DNA from: Collimonas sp. OK607
GTDB taxonomy: Bacteria; Pseudomonadota; Gammaproteobacteria; Burkholderiales; Burkholderiaceae_D
Direction: 5' to 3'
Length of the DNA stretch: 64,000 nucleotides
Assembly (NCBI RefSeq): GCF_900111995.1
Contig: NZ_FOKF01000003.1
Location: 62,001 to 126,000, forward strand
Positions 1-8,056 of this stretch are shown in pieces. Each line of letters starts with the position of its first letter. The stretch's first letter is position 1. Below the pieces are notes generated by a model. That model did not search any database and had not been told where the DNA came from. It worked only from the letters and a program-made list of their open reading frames with translations. The position numbers and the translations under genes were made by a program.

Positions 1-71
1 ATCCGACGCTGACCAAGCTGTTTGAGAAATTGTCTGAGCGTCAGTCGTTCAAGGATACCGTTCCTCAATAA
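1..71 (+). CDS. C-terminal end of a probable glutathione S-transferase family protein (partial)
   Basis: An open frame enters from the left edge and ends at the TAA at 69-71. The visible 22 residues contain FEKLSERQSFKDTVPQ. This resembles the final helix of many proteobacterial glutathione S-transferases, which often end in a sequence like 'RPSFKxTxP'. Nothing of the thioredoxin-like N-terminal domain is in the window, so the assignment rests on the tail alone and is tentative. Confidence 0.45.
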   Translation, partial: PTLTKLFEKLSERQSFKDTVPQ

Positions 72-205
72 GTTGTACCTTGCAAATTAGCCCGTGCATT
101 AAAATCATCAACCATGACAACGCAGAATTCTCATTCCACATGCCAGCCTGCCCATAGCGGTGCAGTGGCATTGTGCCGCGTAGTCAAAGCAAAAAAACAG
201 CAGCT

Positions 206-251
206 CATCTGACCGGAGCTCGCTGTTCCGTCAGATGGGCGACGGAACAGC
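206..251 (+). promoter_or_regulatory. Structured leader upstream of dapA with two mutually exclusive hairpins
   Basis: Positions 222-232 (GCTGTTCCGTC) and 241-251 form a perfect 11-bp stem with an 8-nt loop. An alternative 8-bp stem pairs 206-213 (CATCTGAC) with 230-237 (GTCAGATG). The two share bases, so only one can form at a time. A possible short reading frame (ATG at 114, TGA at 210-212, 32 codons, with three Lys codons clustered just before its end) stops inside the first arm of the alternative stem. No U-run follows either hairpin, so this is not a standard intrinsic terminator. The stretch 72-352 holds no other gene. A regulatory role for dapA is inferred only. Confidence 0.4.
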
Positions 252-352
252 AGGCTCTCGGATAAATCTCTCCCTCCCGCACGCAAACTCCTTCGCACTT
301 CTGAACGGACCCACGACGGTCAACTCAGTTAATTTTTTTCAGGAGTGTTGTA

Positions 353-1225
353 ATGTCAATTTTTACTGGTATCTGGGTAGCGCTGGTCACCCCTTTTTCC
401 GATGGCCAGGTCGACCATCCGGCTTTGCGCAAGCTGGTGCGTCACTATGCCGAAGCTGGTGTGAGTGGATTGGTGGCGCTCGGCACCACCGGCGAAGCCG
501 CCGCGCTGGATCAGCTTGAGCAACAGGCGGTGGTGTACACCGTATTGGATGCTGCGGCCGGCTTGCCGGTTATTGTCGGTTTGGGCGACAATCATAGTGG
601 ACAGTTGCACCAAAACCTGCGGCAGTTTAGCGAGCGGGATATCGCCGGCTTTTTGATTCCCGCACCTTATTATGTACGGCCGTCACAGCAAGGCATTATC
701 GATCACTTCACTCGCCTGGCCGACGCCAGTCCGGTGCCGCTGGTGTTGTATGACATTCCCTATCGCACTGGCGTGCAGATCGAACTGCAGACTCTGTTGA
801 CACTCGCCGCGCATCCGCAGATACAGGCGGTCAAAGATTGCAGCGGATCGATAGCCACCACCCAGGCACTGATCGCGGACGGCCGCCTGCAAGTGCTGGC
901 GGGAGAAGACATCAACATCTTCAACAGCCTGTGCATGGGCGGCAGCGGCGCCATTTCGGCATCGGTGAATGTGTGCCCGCAACGTTTCGTAGCGCTGTAT
1001 CGTGCGGTTGTCGAGCAGCGTTTGCACGACGCCCGCGCCATTTTCCATGAACTGGCGCCGCTGATCCGGCTGATGTTTGCCGAGCCAAGTCCGGGGCCGG
1101 TGAAGGCATTGCTGGCGCAGCAGGGTTGGATCTGCGACGAACTGCGCGCGCCGATGACGGCAGCTAGCCCGCCGTTACAAGCGCAGCTACGGCAGTTGCA
1201 TCTGGCTCAGAGCGAAGTCTGCTGA
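353..1225 (+). CDS. dapA: DapA-family aldolase, probable 4-hydroxy-tetrahydrodipicolinate synthase
   Basis: The 290-residue protein has the length and motifs of the dihydrodipicolinate synthase/N-acetylneuraminate lyase TIM-barrel family. Visible are the GTTGE phosphate/carboxylate loop (44-48), Tyr107/Tyr108, Tyr134-x-x-Pro-x-Arg139 and the Schiff-base lysine in VKDCSG (Lys162). In the canonical enzyme these residues condense pyruvate with aspartate semialdehyde, the first committed step to diaminopimelate and lysine. The ATG is preceded by an AGGAG ribosome site about 8 nt upstream. It stands alone on the plus strand, convergent with the AraC gene, whose 3' end overlaps it by about 19 bp. 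Because it is isolated, it may be a paralogue with another aldol substrate; the Arg in the RTG motif favours DapA activity. Confidence 0.8.
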   Translation: MSIFTGIWVALVTPFSDGQVDHPALRKLVRHYAEAGVSGLVALGTTGEAAALDQLEQQAVVYTVLDAAAGLPVIVGLGDNHSGQLHQNLRQFSERDIAGFLIPAPYYVRPSQQGIIDHFTRLADASPVPLVLYDIPYRTGVQIELQTLLTLAAHPQIQAVKDCSGSIATTQALIADGRLQVLAGEDINIFNSLCMGGSGAISASVNVCPQRFVALYRAVVEQRLHDARAIFHELAPLIRLMFAEPSPGPVKALLAQQGWICDELRAPMTAASPPLQAQLRQLHLAQSEVC

Positions 1226-2028
1226 TTGGCAGCCTGGCTAATTTTTTTCGGCGCAAAGAAAGTCGACGGCGACTGGCCGAAGGTTTTCCGGAACATGGCG
1301 GAAAAGGCCGACTGGCTGGCGTAGCCTAGTTCGGCCGCCACCAGCGACAACGGCATGCCGCGCGCGATCATCGGCGCCGCATGCGCCAGCCTGATCTGTT
1401 GCCGCCATTGACCGAAGGTCATGCCCAGGTCGCGTTCGAACAGGCGCGCCAGGGTTCTCTCAGAAGCACCGACCTGCTCTGACCAGTCAGCCAGCGTCTT
1501 GCTTGAATCGGGCGTTTCCATCAGCGCCTGGCAGATCGCCTGCAGACGTTTTTCGGTCGGCAGGGCGACGCGTATGCCGGGCGTCCTTGCCTCGGCCAGT
1601 TCGTCCAGTATCAATTGACTGAGTAGCGACTCGCGCAGGCTGTCGTCGTCGGCTTGCGATAGCGCGACAATCAGTTCACGCAACAAGCTCGACACTTCCA
1701 GCACGATGCATTCCTGGCCGCGGAACGGCGCCGCATCGGGATGGACGTACAAGGCGCGCAATTGCGATTTTTCGATGGTCGCCATTTCATGCTCCACGTA
1801 CGGTGGGATCCAGATGGCCCGCAGTGGCGGCACGATCCAGGTGCTGTTGCCCACGCTCACCCGCAATACGCCTTCCGGCGCATAGGTGACCTGGCCCCAG
1901 GGATGAGAGTGGGCGCTCAGCAATTCGGCGGCGGCAAGGTTACGGGCGCGCAGACGCACCGGGTGTTGTGCATCCGGGACGACATCCACCAAGCCTATCT
2001 TGGTATGGGTAAGTATTTTTACGGGCAT
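1207..2028 (-). CDS. AraC-family transcriptional regulator with N-terminal cupin domain
   Basis: The protein (273 residues from the ATG at 2028) has an N-terminal cupin-like half containing AHSHPWGQ and WIPPYVEH, where the histidines fit a small-ligand or metal pocket. The C-terminal half has the paired helix-turn-helix of AraC proteins (GASERTLARLFERDLGMTFGQW, followed by LGYASQSAFSAMFRKTFG). A TTG nine codons upstream at 2055 is an alternative start; neither has a convincing ribosome site. It is divergent from the adjacent MFS pump across about 180 bp, the usual arrangement for a regulator and its target. The inducer is not evident. The gene's 3' end overlaps dapA tail to tail. Confidence 0.85.
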   Translation of the reverse strand: MPVKILTHTKIGLVDVVPDAQHPVRLRARNLAAAELLSAHSHPWGQVTYAPEGVLRVSVGNSTWIVPPLRAIWIPPYVEHEMATIEKSQLRALYVHPDAAPFRGQECIVLEVSSLLRELIVALSQADDDSLRESLLSQLILDELAEARTPGIRVALPTEKRLQAICQALMETPDSSKTLADWSEQVGASERTLARLFERDLGMTFGQWRQQIRLAHAAPMIARGMPLSLVAAELGYASQSAFSAMFRKTFGQSPSTFFAPKKISQAANQQTSL

Positions 2029-2207
2029 GGTTGCAGAATGGCAGAAACACGACAAATTATGTCTTTCTATCTTAAAACAGTCTCGGTTTTTTTGCTTACA
2101 CTGATGTCTTGCGAATGAGAAAGAGTCGTAGGAAGGGTTATTACCGCGCCTGACCAGGCTGCTTTTCGTCTCATTTGCACCTTATTCCAACTAGCCATTC
2201 CATCACC

Positions 2208-3443
2208 ATGCAAACCGCTGCCAAGCAGATTTCCCCCACGCTGGGATCGCACGATGCCGAAAAAACCGGTTTTCGCGTATTGGGCGCTATCAGTTTTGCC
2301 CATTTCCTGAATGACATGATCCAGTCGCTGATCTTGTCGATCTATCCGCTGCTGAAAGGTAATTTCAATCTCAGCTTTGCGCAGATCGGCCTGATTACCC
2401 TGACTTACCAAATTACCGCATCGATCTTGCAACCGCTGGTGGGGCTGTATACCGACAAACATCCCAAGCCGTATTCACTGGCATTGGGAATGGGCTTTAC
2501 CTTGGTAGGGCTGCTGATATTGTCGGTCGCGCCGAGCTACGGCATCTTGCTGTTCGCGGCGGCCCTGGTCGGTACCGGTTCATCCATCTTCCATCCCGAG
2601 TCGTCGCGTGTGGCGCGTATGGCTTCCGGCGGCCGCCACGGGCTGGCGCAATCGATATTCCAGGTAGGCGGCAATGCCGGCAGTTCCATGGGGCCGTTGC
2701 TGGCGGCATGGATTGTGATTCCGCACGGACAGACCAGCATCGCCTGGTTCTCTGCAGCAGCGTTGCTGGCGATTGTAGTGCTGTGGCAGATCGGTAACTG
2801 GTACAAGCGCAAGCGTATGGAGGCCAAAGGCAAGCCGGCTAAAGTAAAGCAGCACTATGTGGCGCTGCCGCGCAAGAAGGTCATGTTCTCGATCGGTATC
2901 TTGCTGATGCTGGTTTTCTCGAAATACTTTTACATGGCCAGCCTGAGCAGCTACTTCACGTTTTACCTGATCGATAAATTCCAGTTGTCGGTACAGTCGG
3001 CACAGCTGCATTTGTTTGTATTCCTGTTCGCGGTAGCTGCCGGTACCGTGCTGGGCGGCCCGATCGGCGACAAGGTTGGCCGCAAGCTGGTGATATGGGT
3101 ATCGATTCTGGGCGTTGCGCCGTTTACCCTCATGCTGCCGTATGCCAATCTGTTCTGGACCGGCGTGCTGACGGTGGTGATCGGCGTGATCCTGGCTTCT
3201 GCATTCTCGGCCATCCTGGTATTCGCCCAAGAGCTGGTGCCTGGCAAAGTTGGCACCGTGTCAGGGCTGTTCTTCGGATTTGCTTTCGGAATGGGCGGTA
3301 TCGGCGCCGCCGCCCTGGGTCAGCTGGCGGACATGACGAGCATCCGTTTTGTCTATCAGGTCTGCTCTTTCCTGCCTTTGATCGGCTTGCTCGCGGCGTT
3401 CCTGCCGAATCTTGAGGGGCATCGGCGAAAAGTTGCTGGCTGA
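2208..3443 (+). CDS. fsr: MFS efflux transporter of the fosmidomycin-resistance (Fsr) type
   Basis: This is a 411-residue integral membrane protein with about twelve hydrophobic segments. Its early signature ISFAHFLNDMIQSLILSIYPLLK and later FHPESSRVARMASGGRHGLAQS are characteristic of Fsr-type members of the major facilitator superfamily, which export fosmidomycin and related compounds by proton antiport. ATG 2208 is preferred over the TTG at 2175 because the N-terminal extra residues are not hydrophobic or conserved-looking and the homologous start normally lies close to the first helix. It is transcribed away from the AraC regulator, which probably controls it. A strong bidirectional terminator follows. 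Confidence 0.85.
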   Translation: MQTAAKQISPTLGSHDAEKTGFRVLGAISFAHFLNDMIQSLILSIYPLLKGNFNLSFAQIGLITLTYQITASILQPLVGLYTDKHPKPYSLALGMGFTLVGLLILSVAPSYGILLFAAALVGTGSSIFHPESSRVARMASGGRHGLAQSIFQVGGNAGSSMGPLLAAWIVIPHGQTSIAWFSAAALLAIVVLWQIGNWYKRKRMEAKGKPAKVKQHYVALPRKKVMFSIGILLMLVFSKYFYMASLSSYFTFYLIDKFQLSVQSAQLHLFVFLFAVAAGTVLGGPIGDKVGRKLVIWVSILGVAPFTLMLPYANLFWTGVLTVVIGVILASAFSAILVFAQELVPGKVGTVSGLFFGFAFGMGGIGAAALGQLADMTSIRFVYQVCSFLPLIGLLAAFLPNLEGHRRKVAG

Positions 3444-3463
3444 TTGAAAATTCACGTAAAAAA

Positions 3464-3494
3464 AGCGCGCTGTCGACAGCGCGCTTTTTTTTTT
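3464..3494. terminator. Bidirectional intrinsic terminator
   Basis: A perfect 11-bp palindrome AGCGCGCTGTC/GACAGCGCGCT (3464-3485) is flanked by an A-run on the left and a T-run on the right. It can therefore terminate both the plus-strand MFS gene and the minus-strand peroxiredoxin gene that converge on it. Confidence 0.9.
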
Positions 3495-3525
3495 CTATCT
3501 GCTACCGCATTACAGCATCGCGGCA

Positions 3526-4065
3526 TTATTTCTTCTGCTTGGCCACCCACTGTTCCAGCGCCTGCAGCGTATTGCTGACATGTTTATCCGGATCCAGGCT
3601 GCTGTATTCGTAAATGATGCGGCCGTTGGGAGCGATCACGTACGATACCCGGTCGGCGTAGCTGGTTTTGGAAAGCAGCACCGAATCGTAGGACTTCATG
3701 ATCTTCTGGTCCTGATCGGCGGCAACCGGGAATTTACTGCGGCATTCGCTGACTGAAAATTTGTTGAGCGTGTCGATGTTGTCGGCTGAAACGCCGATTA
3801 CGGAAGCGCCGAGCGCTTTGTACTTGTCGACTGCATCGGCAAACAAGTGAGCCTCAATGGTGCAACCCTTGGTGAAGGCGGCCGGATAAAAGTAGAGTAC
3901 TACCGGGCCTTTTTTCAGTTCGTCGGCCAGGGAATAGCTGAATATCTTGCCCCCGAGAGAGGTCTGGGTCGTAAATGACGGTGCTTGTTCGCCAGCCTTG
4001 AGGGCGGCAAAGGCCGGCGCTGCAACAGCACTGCAAACCAATAAAACGGCAATCAATCGTTTCAT
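3526..4065 (-). CDS. Exported peroxiredoxin of the AhpC/TSA (BCP/PrxQ-like) family
   Basis: The 179-residue protein begins with a signal peptide (charged MKR, a hydrophobic run, then APAFA before the mature part near residue 21), so it should act in the periplasm. The peroxiredoxin active site is seen as YPAAFTKGC with peroxidatic Cys68; the thioredoxin-fold segments VVLYFYPA and VIGVSAD are present. The resolving cysteine that PrxQ proteins often have five residues later is a histidine here. The only other cysteine of the mature protein, Cys108, lies in the next helix and may replace it. It probably reduces peroxides in the envelope with a periplasmic thiol donor. It stands alone and ends at the shared terminator. 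Confidence 0.85.
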   Translation of the reverse strand: MKRLIAVLLVCSAVAAPAFAALKAGEQAPSFTTQTSLGGKIFSYSLADELKKGPVVLYFYPAAFTKGCTIEAHLFADAVDKYKALGASVIGVSADNIDTLNKFSVSECRSKFPVAADQDQKIMKSYDSVLLSKTSYADRVSYVIAPNGRIIYEYSSLDPDKHVSNTLQALEQWVAKQKK

Positions 4066-4168
4066 GAGGACTCCTGGTTAAAGATAGGTAGCATCATGCG
4101 TCGAGATCGCAGCGTTGTCCAATCACGTGTTCAGCCTGCGCAGGTGAAAAGCTAAAGTGACAAGCTGC

Positions 4169-4399
4169 TTAACGGCCGTGCCAGCCGCCACCGCCCCAGC
4201 CTCTGCCACCCCATCCACGCGAGTAGCCAATGCCGATATCCACGCTTGGCGCCACATAGACAGGTGCCGGAGCGTAGTAGCCGCCACCGTAATAGCCGCC
4301 GCCATAATATGCGTCACCACCGTACGGATAGGCGACGCAGCCACCCAGCAGCAAGGTTGTGCCCAGTAAGGTTACACCTATTAAAAGTCGTTTGTTCAT
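4169..4399 (-). CDS. Small Gly/Tyr-rich outer-membrane lipoprotein of unknown function
   Basis: The 76-residue protein starts MNKRLLIGV and has a lipoprotein signal with lipobox LLGGC, followed by a low-complexity tail of repeated GGGYY and GRGWGGGG units. The start at 4399 is chosen over the in-frame ATG at 4411 because a GGAGAG ribosome site lies 5 nt upstream of the former and inside the longer reading. After lipidation of the cysteine it should sit in the envelope. Similar small glycine/tyrosine-rich lipoproteins are widespread in betaproteobacteria without assigned function. The gap 4412-4604 behind it holds nothing I can identify. Confidence 0.7.
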   Translation of the reverse strand: MNKRLLIGVTLLGTTLLLGGCVAYPYGGDAYYGGGYYGGGYYAPAPVYVAPSVDIGIGYSRGWGGRGWGGGGWHGR

Positions 4400-4604
4400 G
4401 AGGCTCTCCATCCATTGTTCTAATACAAATTGGATATAAGCCTAGCAGATAAGTTCAGCTTGGGAAGGGCAAGATGTATCACGCAAATTTGGTGACGAAT
4501 GGGAGTATGTTTAAATAATTTTTAAAATAAGGATGAAATTCACTGATTTTTTTCATATACCCCGCCCAGTATTGGCGCGTAGCATAGGAATTGATGTGCT
4601 ACTT

Positions 4605-5537
4605 TTACAATCGGTAACCAAATTCACGATGGAATCGATCATCGATTTCGGCACGGTCAGGTGTGTGATTCTGTGGGCCTTGATGGGCAATCTTGATGCT
4701 GCCCATCAAACTGGAGAGACGACCGGTGGTAGCCCAGTCCATGCCGTTGCTCAAGCCATACAGCATGCCGGCGCGGAAAGCGTCGCCGCAGCCGGTAGGA
4801 TCCAATACTTGTTCGGCCTTAACGCAAGGAATGTCGATTTTTCCGCCAGCGGTAAATATCTCCGCGCCTAGTTCGCCGCGGGTAACCACCAGCGCCGATA
4901 CGCGCTCGGCAATTTGCGGCAGCGACAAGCCGGTACGTGAAGCCAGCATCTCGGCTTCGTAATCATTCATGGCGATGTAGGTCGCGAGCTCGATGAAATG
5001 CTTCAATTCGTCGCCGTTGAACATCGGCATGCCCTGGCCCGGATCAAAGATCAGCGGAATGCCCTGCGCCACGCAATCGGCAGCGTGTTGCAACATGCCG
5101 TCGCGGCCATCGGGAGCCACGATCGCCAGTTTGACCGGACCAGCATCGGCCACTTTATTTTCGTGCGAGTAGGTCATCGCGCCTGGATGGAAGGCGTTGA
5201 TCTGGTTATTGTCGATGTCTGTGGTGATGAAGCATTGCGCAGTGTAGATCGACTCGATGGTGCGCACGGTTTTGCGCGAAATGCCTTGTTGATCCAGTCT
5301 TGCAAGATAATCGCCGGCATCGTGGCCGACGGTGGCCATGATTTGCGGATCACCACCCAGCAACTTCAGGTTATAGGCGATATTGCCGGCGCAGCCGCCA
5401 AAGTCGCGGCGCATGGTTGGCACCAGGAACGAGACGCTGAGTTTGTGCAATTGATCCGGCAACAGCGAATCCGAGAAACGTCCCGGGAATTGCATGATGA
5501 CGTCGAAAGCCAGTGAGCCGCAGATGAGAGAGGACAT
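4605..5537 (-). CDS. PfkB-family carbohydrate/nucleoside kinase
   Basis: The protein (310 residues from MSSLICGSLAFDVIM) has the ribokinase-family layout. It has an N-terminal substrate lid with GGCAGNIAYNLKLLGG and the C-terminal ATP/anion-hole motif DPTGCGDAFRAG containing the catalytic aspartate. The family phosphorylates sugars or nucleosides; homologues in Burkholderiales are often labelled adenosine kinase or sugar kinase, and the sequence alone does not settle the substrate. It follows the zinc-ribbon gene on the same strand after a 105-bp gap that contains one copy of the dispersed GTAGGGTGGGCA repeat, so it may have its own promoter. An upstream in-frame ATG (5582) would place 15 unlikely residues before the conserved start. 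Confidence 0.8.
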   Translation of the reverse strand: MSSLICGSLAFDVIMQFPGRFSDSLLPDQLHKLSVSFLVPTMRRDFGGCAGNIAYNLKLLGGDPQIMATVGHDAGDYLARLDQQGISRKTVRTIESIYTAQCFITTDIDNNQINAFHPGAMTYSHENKVADAGPVKLAIVAPDGRDGMLQHAADCVAQGIPLIFDPGQGMPMFNGDELKHFIELATYIAMNDYEAEMLASRTGLSLPQIAERVSALVVTRGELGAEIFTAGGKIDIPCVKAEQVLDPTGCGDAFRAGMLYGLSNGMDWATTGRLSSLMGSIKIAHQGPQNHTPDRAEIDDRFHREFGYRL

Positions 5538-5569
5538 ATTAATTGTATTTTGTAGGACAGGGTTTAAAT

Positions 5570-5598
5570 GTAGGGTGGGCACGAAGCGCCCACGCGGG
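5570..5598. repeat. Dispersed GTAGGGTGGGCA repeat, short copy
   Basis: The segment reads gtagggtgggca then cgaagcgcccacgcggg. It has the same core and the inverted 'gcccacgcg' half seen at 16951-17034, 20695-20764 and, divergently, at 33482-33561. It lies between the zinc-ribbon gene and the PfkB kinase gene. Confidence 0.75.
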
Positions 5599-5642
5599 AA
5601 TTCACAACATCTACGAGACGATTAACGACACCGAGTTTAGCA

Positions 5643-7082
5643 TTACGGATAATACAGATATACCCGGTAACCCGATGCCTTCAGCTGCAATAGCTCAAAA
5701 CCCAGTTTCACAGGCTGTTCCTGGTCACTGCCGAAACCCTGCGCGGAGCTGACCGATGCGTTCAAATAATCGTGAGGCGCAAATACCCGCCGCACTATCG
5801 CCTTCTCATTCGCATCGTTCAAAGTCAGCTCGATGTTGGGCCAGGCTTGCACAGTGTCGCTGCGATTGCGCAGCAACAGGTTGAGTGAAAACAGATTGCG
5901 TGCCGGATCCACTGCCTGCAGTTCATTAGCCTCGATCGAAATACTGTCGATTTTCATAGGCAGGCCAACCGTACAGCCGATTTTCGCGCAGGCGCTGATC
6001 AACGCCGGCTTGAACTGCGGCATGCGTGCTGCCAGCTGGTCGCGGAAAAAATACGTCGACTGCCCAATCAATCCAACTAGTAATAGTGCGCCTATGCCCC
6101 ACATGGCTCCGCGCAGCGGGCCGCCGAGGCGCTGCCTGCGTCGTGCGCTCAGGACGAAGTCTGGTTCATCGCTGGCATCCAGTTCGGGTTCGGCAGTTTT
6201 CTCGCGGCTTTTCTTTTTGCTACTGCTTTCGCTGCTGTCGGTCGCGTTCGAGGAGGCTGCAGCTGCGGCATTCTTTTCTCCGCGCCATGGCTTGCGTTGA
6301 AGCTCGTCGATGATGCGGTCGAGCTCGTCATCGTCGCTGTGCGCGGTACCGTCTTTTGCTCCGGTTTTTGCCGGCAGCGGGTAATCGTCTTGCCCCGCAA
6401 CGTGCATCAAGGTCATGCGCGCCATCTGATGATCTTCGTCATCGCTATGGTTATCGTCTACATGGCGATGCCAGACATTCGGCGCCGGCGAACTGGTTGT
6501 CGGTTCGTCCGGGTCGGTGGCGGCGGACGGCTTGATCAAGCCGAATGGCGTGTGATGCACATCGGCTGGCGCCGATTGACTGGTTTCTTCAGCGATGCGT
6601 AAATCTTCTTCGAGGCCATCAATCGCGGCTTCTACCCGATCCGACGCCGTGATCTTCGTTTCGGGTGCGTTTTGAGGTGTGCTTTTATGTGTGTTAACGA
6701 CGACCGGTTCGCTGATGCTTATCGTCGGTAGCGGGTGATCGGTTGCAACCACGGCTGCCGGCATTGGTTCTGGCGCCGGCTCCTGCTGTGGTGCGTTGTG
6801 AACGGCAGGTGGCGGTTCATCATGTTGAGGTTCTGCTACGGCAGTCTGGCCGGAGTCGAGAGCATGGGTTTGAACGGTGTGGACTTCTTGCTCTGGCGCC
6901 GCTGCAGGTGTAGCTACCGGCGTTGCCGATGGGGTTGCCACTTCGGGCCGCACCAGGTGTTCGATGCCGTTGAAGACTTCGCGGCAGCTGCCGCAGCGCA
7001 CCAGGCCGCCGCGAAGCTTCAGCTGGTCATTGGCGACCCTGAAGGTAGTTTGACAATGCGGACATTGGGTCGCGAGCGCCAT
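5643..7082 (-). CDS. MJ0042-type zinc-ribbon, DUF3426 membrane protein
   Basis: The 479-residue protein starts with a zinc ribbon (CPHCQTTF near residue 8 and CGSC near residue 32) typical of the MJ0042 family. Then follows a long Pro/Ala/Glu-rich and acidic, probably disordered, region to about residue 300. One transmembrane segment comes next (GAMWGIGALLLVGLIGQSTYFF), and then the DUF3426 domain, which should be periplasmic. Proteins of this architecture are conserved next to prmA in Burkholderiales; the function is not established. It begins 10 bp after the prmA stop on the same strand, so the two are surely co-transcribed. Confidence 0.8.
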   Translation of the reverse strand: MALATQCPHCQTTFRVANDQLKLRGGLVRCGSCREVFNGIEHLVRPEVATPSATPVATPAAAPEQEVHTVQTHALDSGQTAVAEPQHDEPPPAVHNAPQQEPAPEPMPAAVVATDHPLPTISISEPVVVNTHKSTPQNAPETKITASDRVEAAIDGLEEDLRIAEETSQSAPADVHHTPFGLIKPSAATDPDEPTTSSPAPNVWHRHVDDNHSDDEDHQMARMTLMHVAGQDDYPLPAKTGAKDGTAHSDDDELDRIIDELQRKPWRGEKNAAAAASSNATDSSESSSKKKSREKTAEPELDASDEPDFVLSARRRQRLGGPLRGAMWGIGALLLVGLIGQSTYFFRDQLAARMPQFKPALISACAKIGCTVGLPMKIDSISIEANELQAVDPARNLFSLNLLLRNRSDTVQAWPNIELTLNDANEKAIVRRVFAPHDYLNASVSSAQGFGSDQEQPVKLGFELLQLKASGYRVYLYYP

Positions 7083-7092
7083 GGCGTGCTGC

Positions 7093-8004
7093 TTACTTCA
7101 GGCTTCCGGACAACGCTACCCAGCCGTCCTGCTCTGCCCAGACGGTCAACGGAATCCATTGCGCGTAGGCGGCAATGACATCATCAGCCTGCTCTGCCAG
7201 CACGCCGGACAGAGTCAGGCTGCCGCCGGCCGCGATGCGGCTGCACAGCATCGGCGCCATCAGCTTGAGCGGGCCGGACAGGATGTTGGCCACTACGGTA
7301 TCGAACACTTGCAGTGGGCTTTTCGTGCTGAAATCTTCCGGCAGATAATAGGCGACGTCGCAATGATTGCGTTCGCTGTTGTAACGCGCCGCATCGATCG
7401 CGTGCGGGTCGATATCGACGCCGATGACGGTGGCGGTGCTACCGAGCTTCTTGGCAACCATGGCAAGGATGCCCGAGCCGCAACCGTAATCGAGTACCGA
7501 TTGCGGTTTTTGCAACGGCACATGGATTTCCAGCCACTCCATGCAGAGGCGGGTGGTGGGATGGCTGCCGGTGCCGAACGCCAGGCCCGGATCGAGTTCC
7601 AGGATCAGGCCGTTGGCGTCGGGCGCATCGTGCCAGCTAGGCACCACCCAGATATTCTTGCCGATATGGATCGGTTCAAATTGGGATTGCGTCAGGCGCA
7701 CCCAGTCCTGTGCTGCGACCGGACGCAGAGAGTAGGGTGGGACCGCGACGCCACAAGCTTTGGCGGCGTTGTTGACGATAGCATCGTGATCGGCATCGAC
7801 CTCGGCGAGAGCCACCACCCGGCTGCGTTGCCAGGCGGCTTCCTTGGGCTCCATGCCGGGTTCGCCGAACAGAGGTTGTTCAGCGGCGGTTCCCAGGTCA
7901 GCATCTTCTACCGAAACCGATAAGGCGCCAGCATCCATCAACGCATCAGACAGCGTCTCGGCGTCGCTCAGTGCAACTTCAATAACAATTTCGGTCCAGC
8001 TCAT
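7093..8004 (-). CDS. prmA: Ribosomal protein L11 methyltransferase
   Basis: The 303-residue protein matches PrmA in length and order. An N-terminal L11-recognition domain begins [26 protein letters not shown]. The class I methyltransferase domain follows, with the SAM motif [17 protein letters not shown] and the catalytic-loop motif [10 protein letters not shown]. It trimethylates L11 in the large ribosomal subunit using S-adenosylmethionine. It is downstream of accC (52-bp gap) and directly upstream of the zinc-ribbon gene, an order that recurs in betaproteobacteria. Confidence 0.95.
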   Translation of the reverse strand: MSWTEIVIEVALSDAETLSDALMDAGALSVSVEDADLGTAAEQPLFGEPGMEPKEAAWQRSRVVALAEVDADHDAIVNNAAKACGVAVPPYSLRPVAAQDWVRLTQSQFEPIHIGKNIWVVPSWHDAPDANGLILELDPGLAFGTGSHPTTRLCMEWLEIHVPLQKPQSVLDYGCGSGILAMVAKKLGSTATVIGVDIDPHAIDAARYNSERNHCDVAYYLPEDFSTKSPLQVFDTVVANILSGPLKLMAPMLCSRIAAGGSLTLSGVLAEQADDVIAAYAQWIPLTVWAEQDGWVALSGSLK

Positions 8005-8056
8005 CAGATGCCTTACTGTGTGTTGTGGATCGTCGCCCGAAGGCGAGTATCCGTAC

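Noticed and set aside
72-352. A lysine riboswitch before dapA
   Set aside because: The region is too short and lacks the five-helix core with its conserved internal loops; only two competing stems are visible.
2580-3230. A 216-codon minus-strand frame within the MFS gene
   Set aside because: It lies entirely inside a transporter with clear motifs, and its product is compositionally shadow-like.
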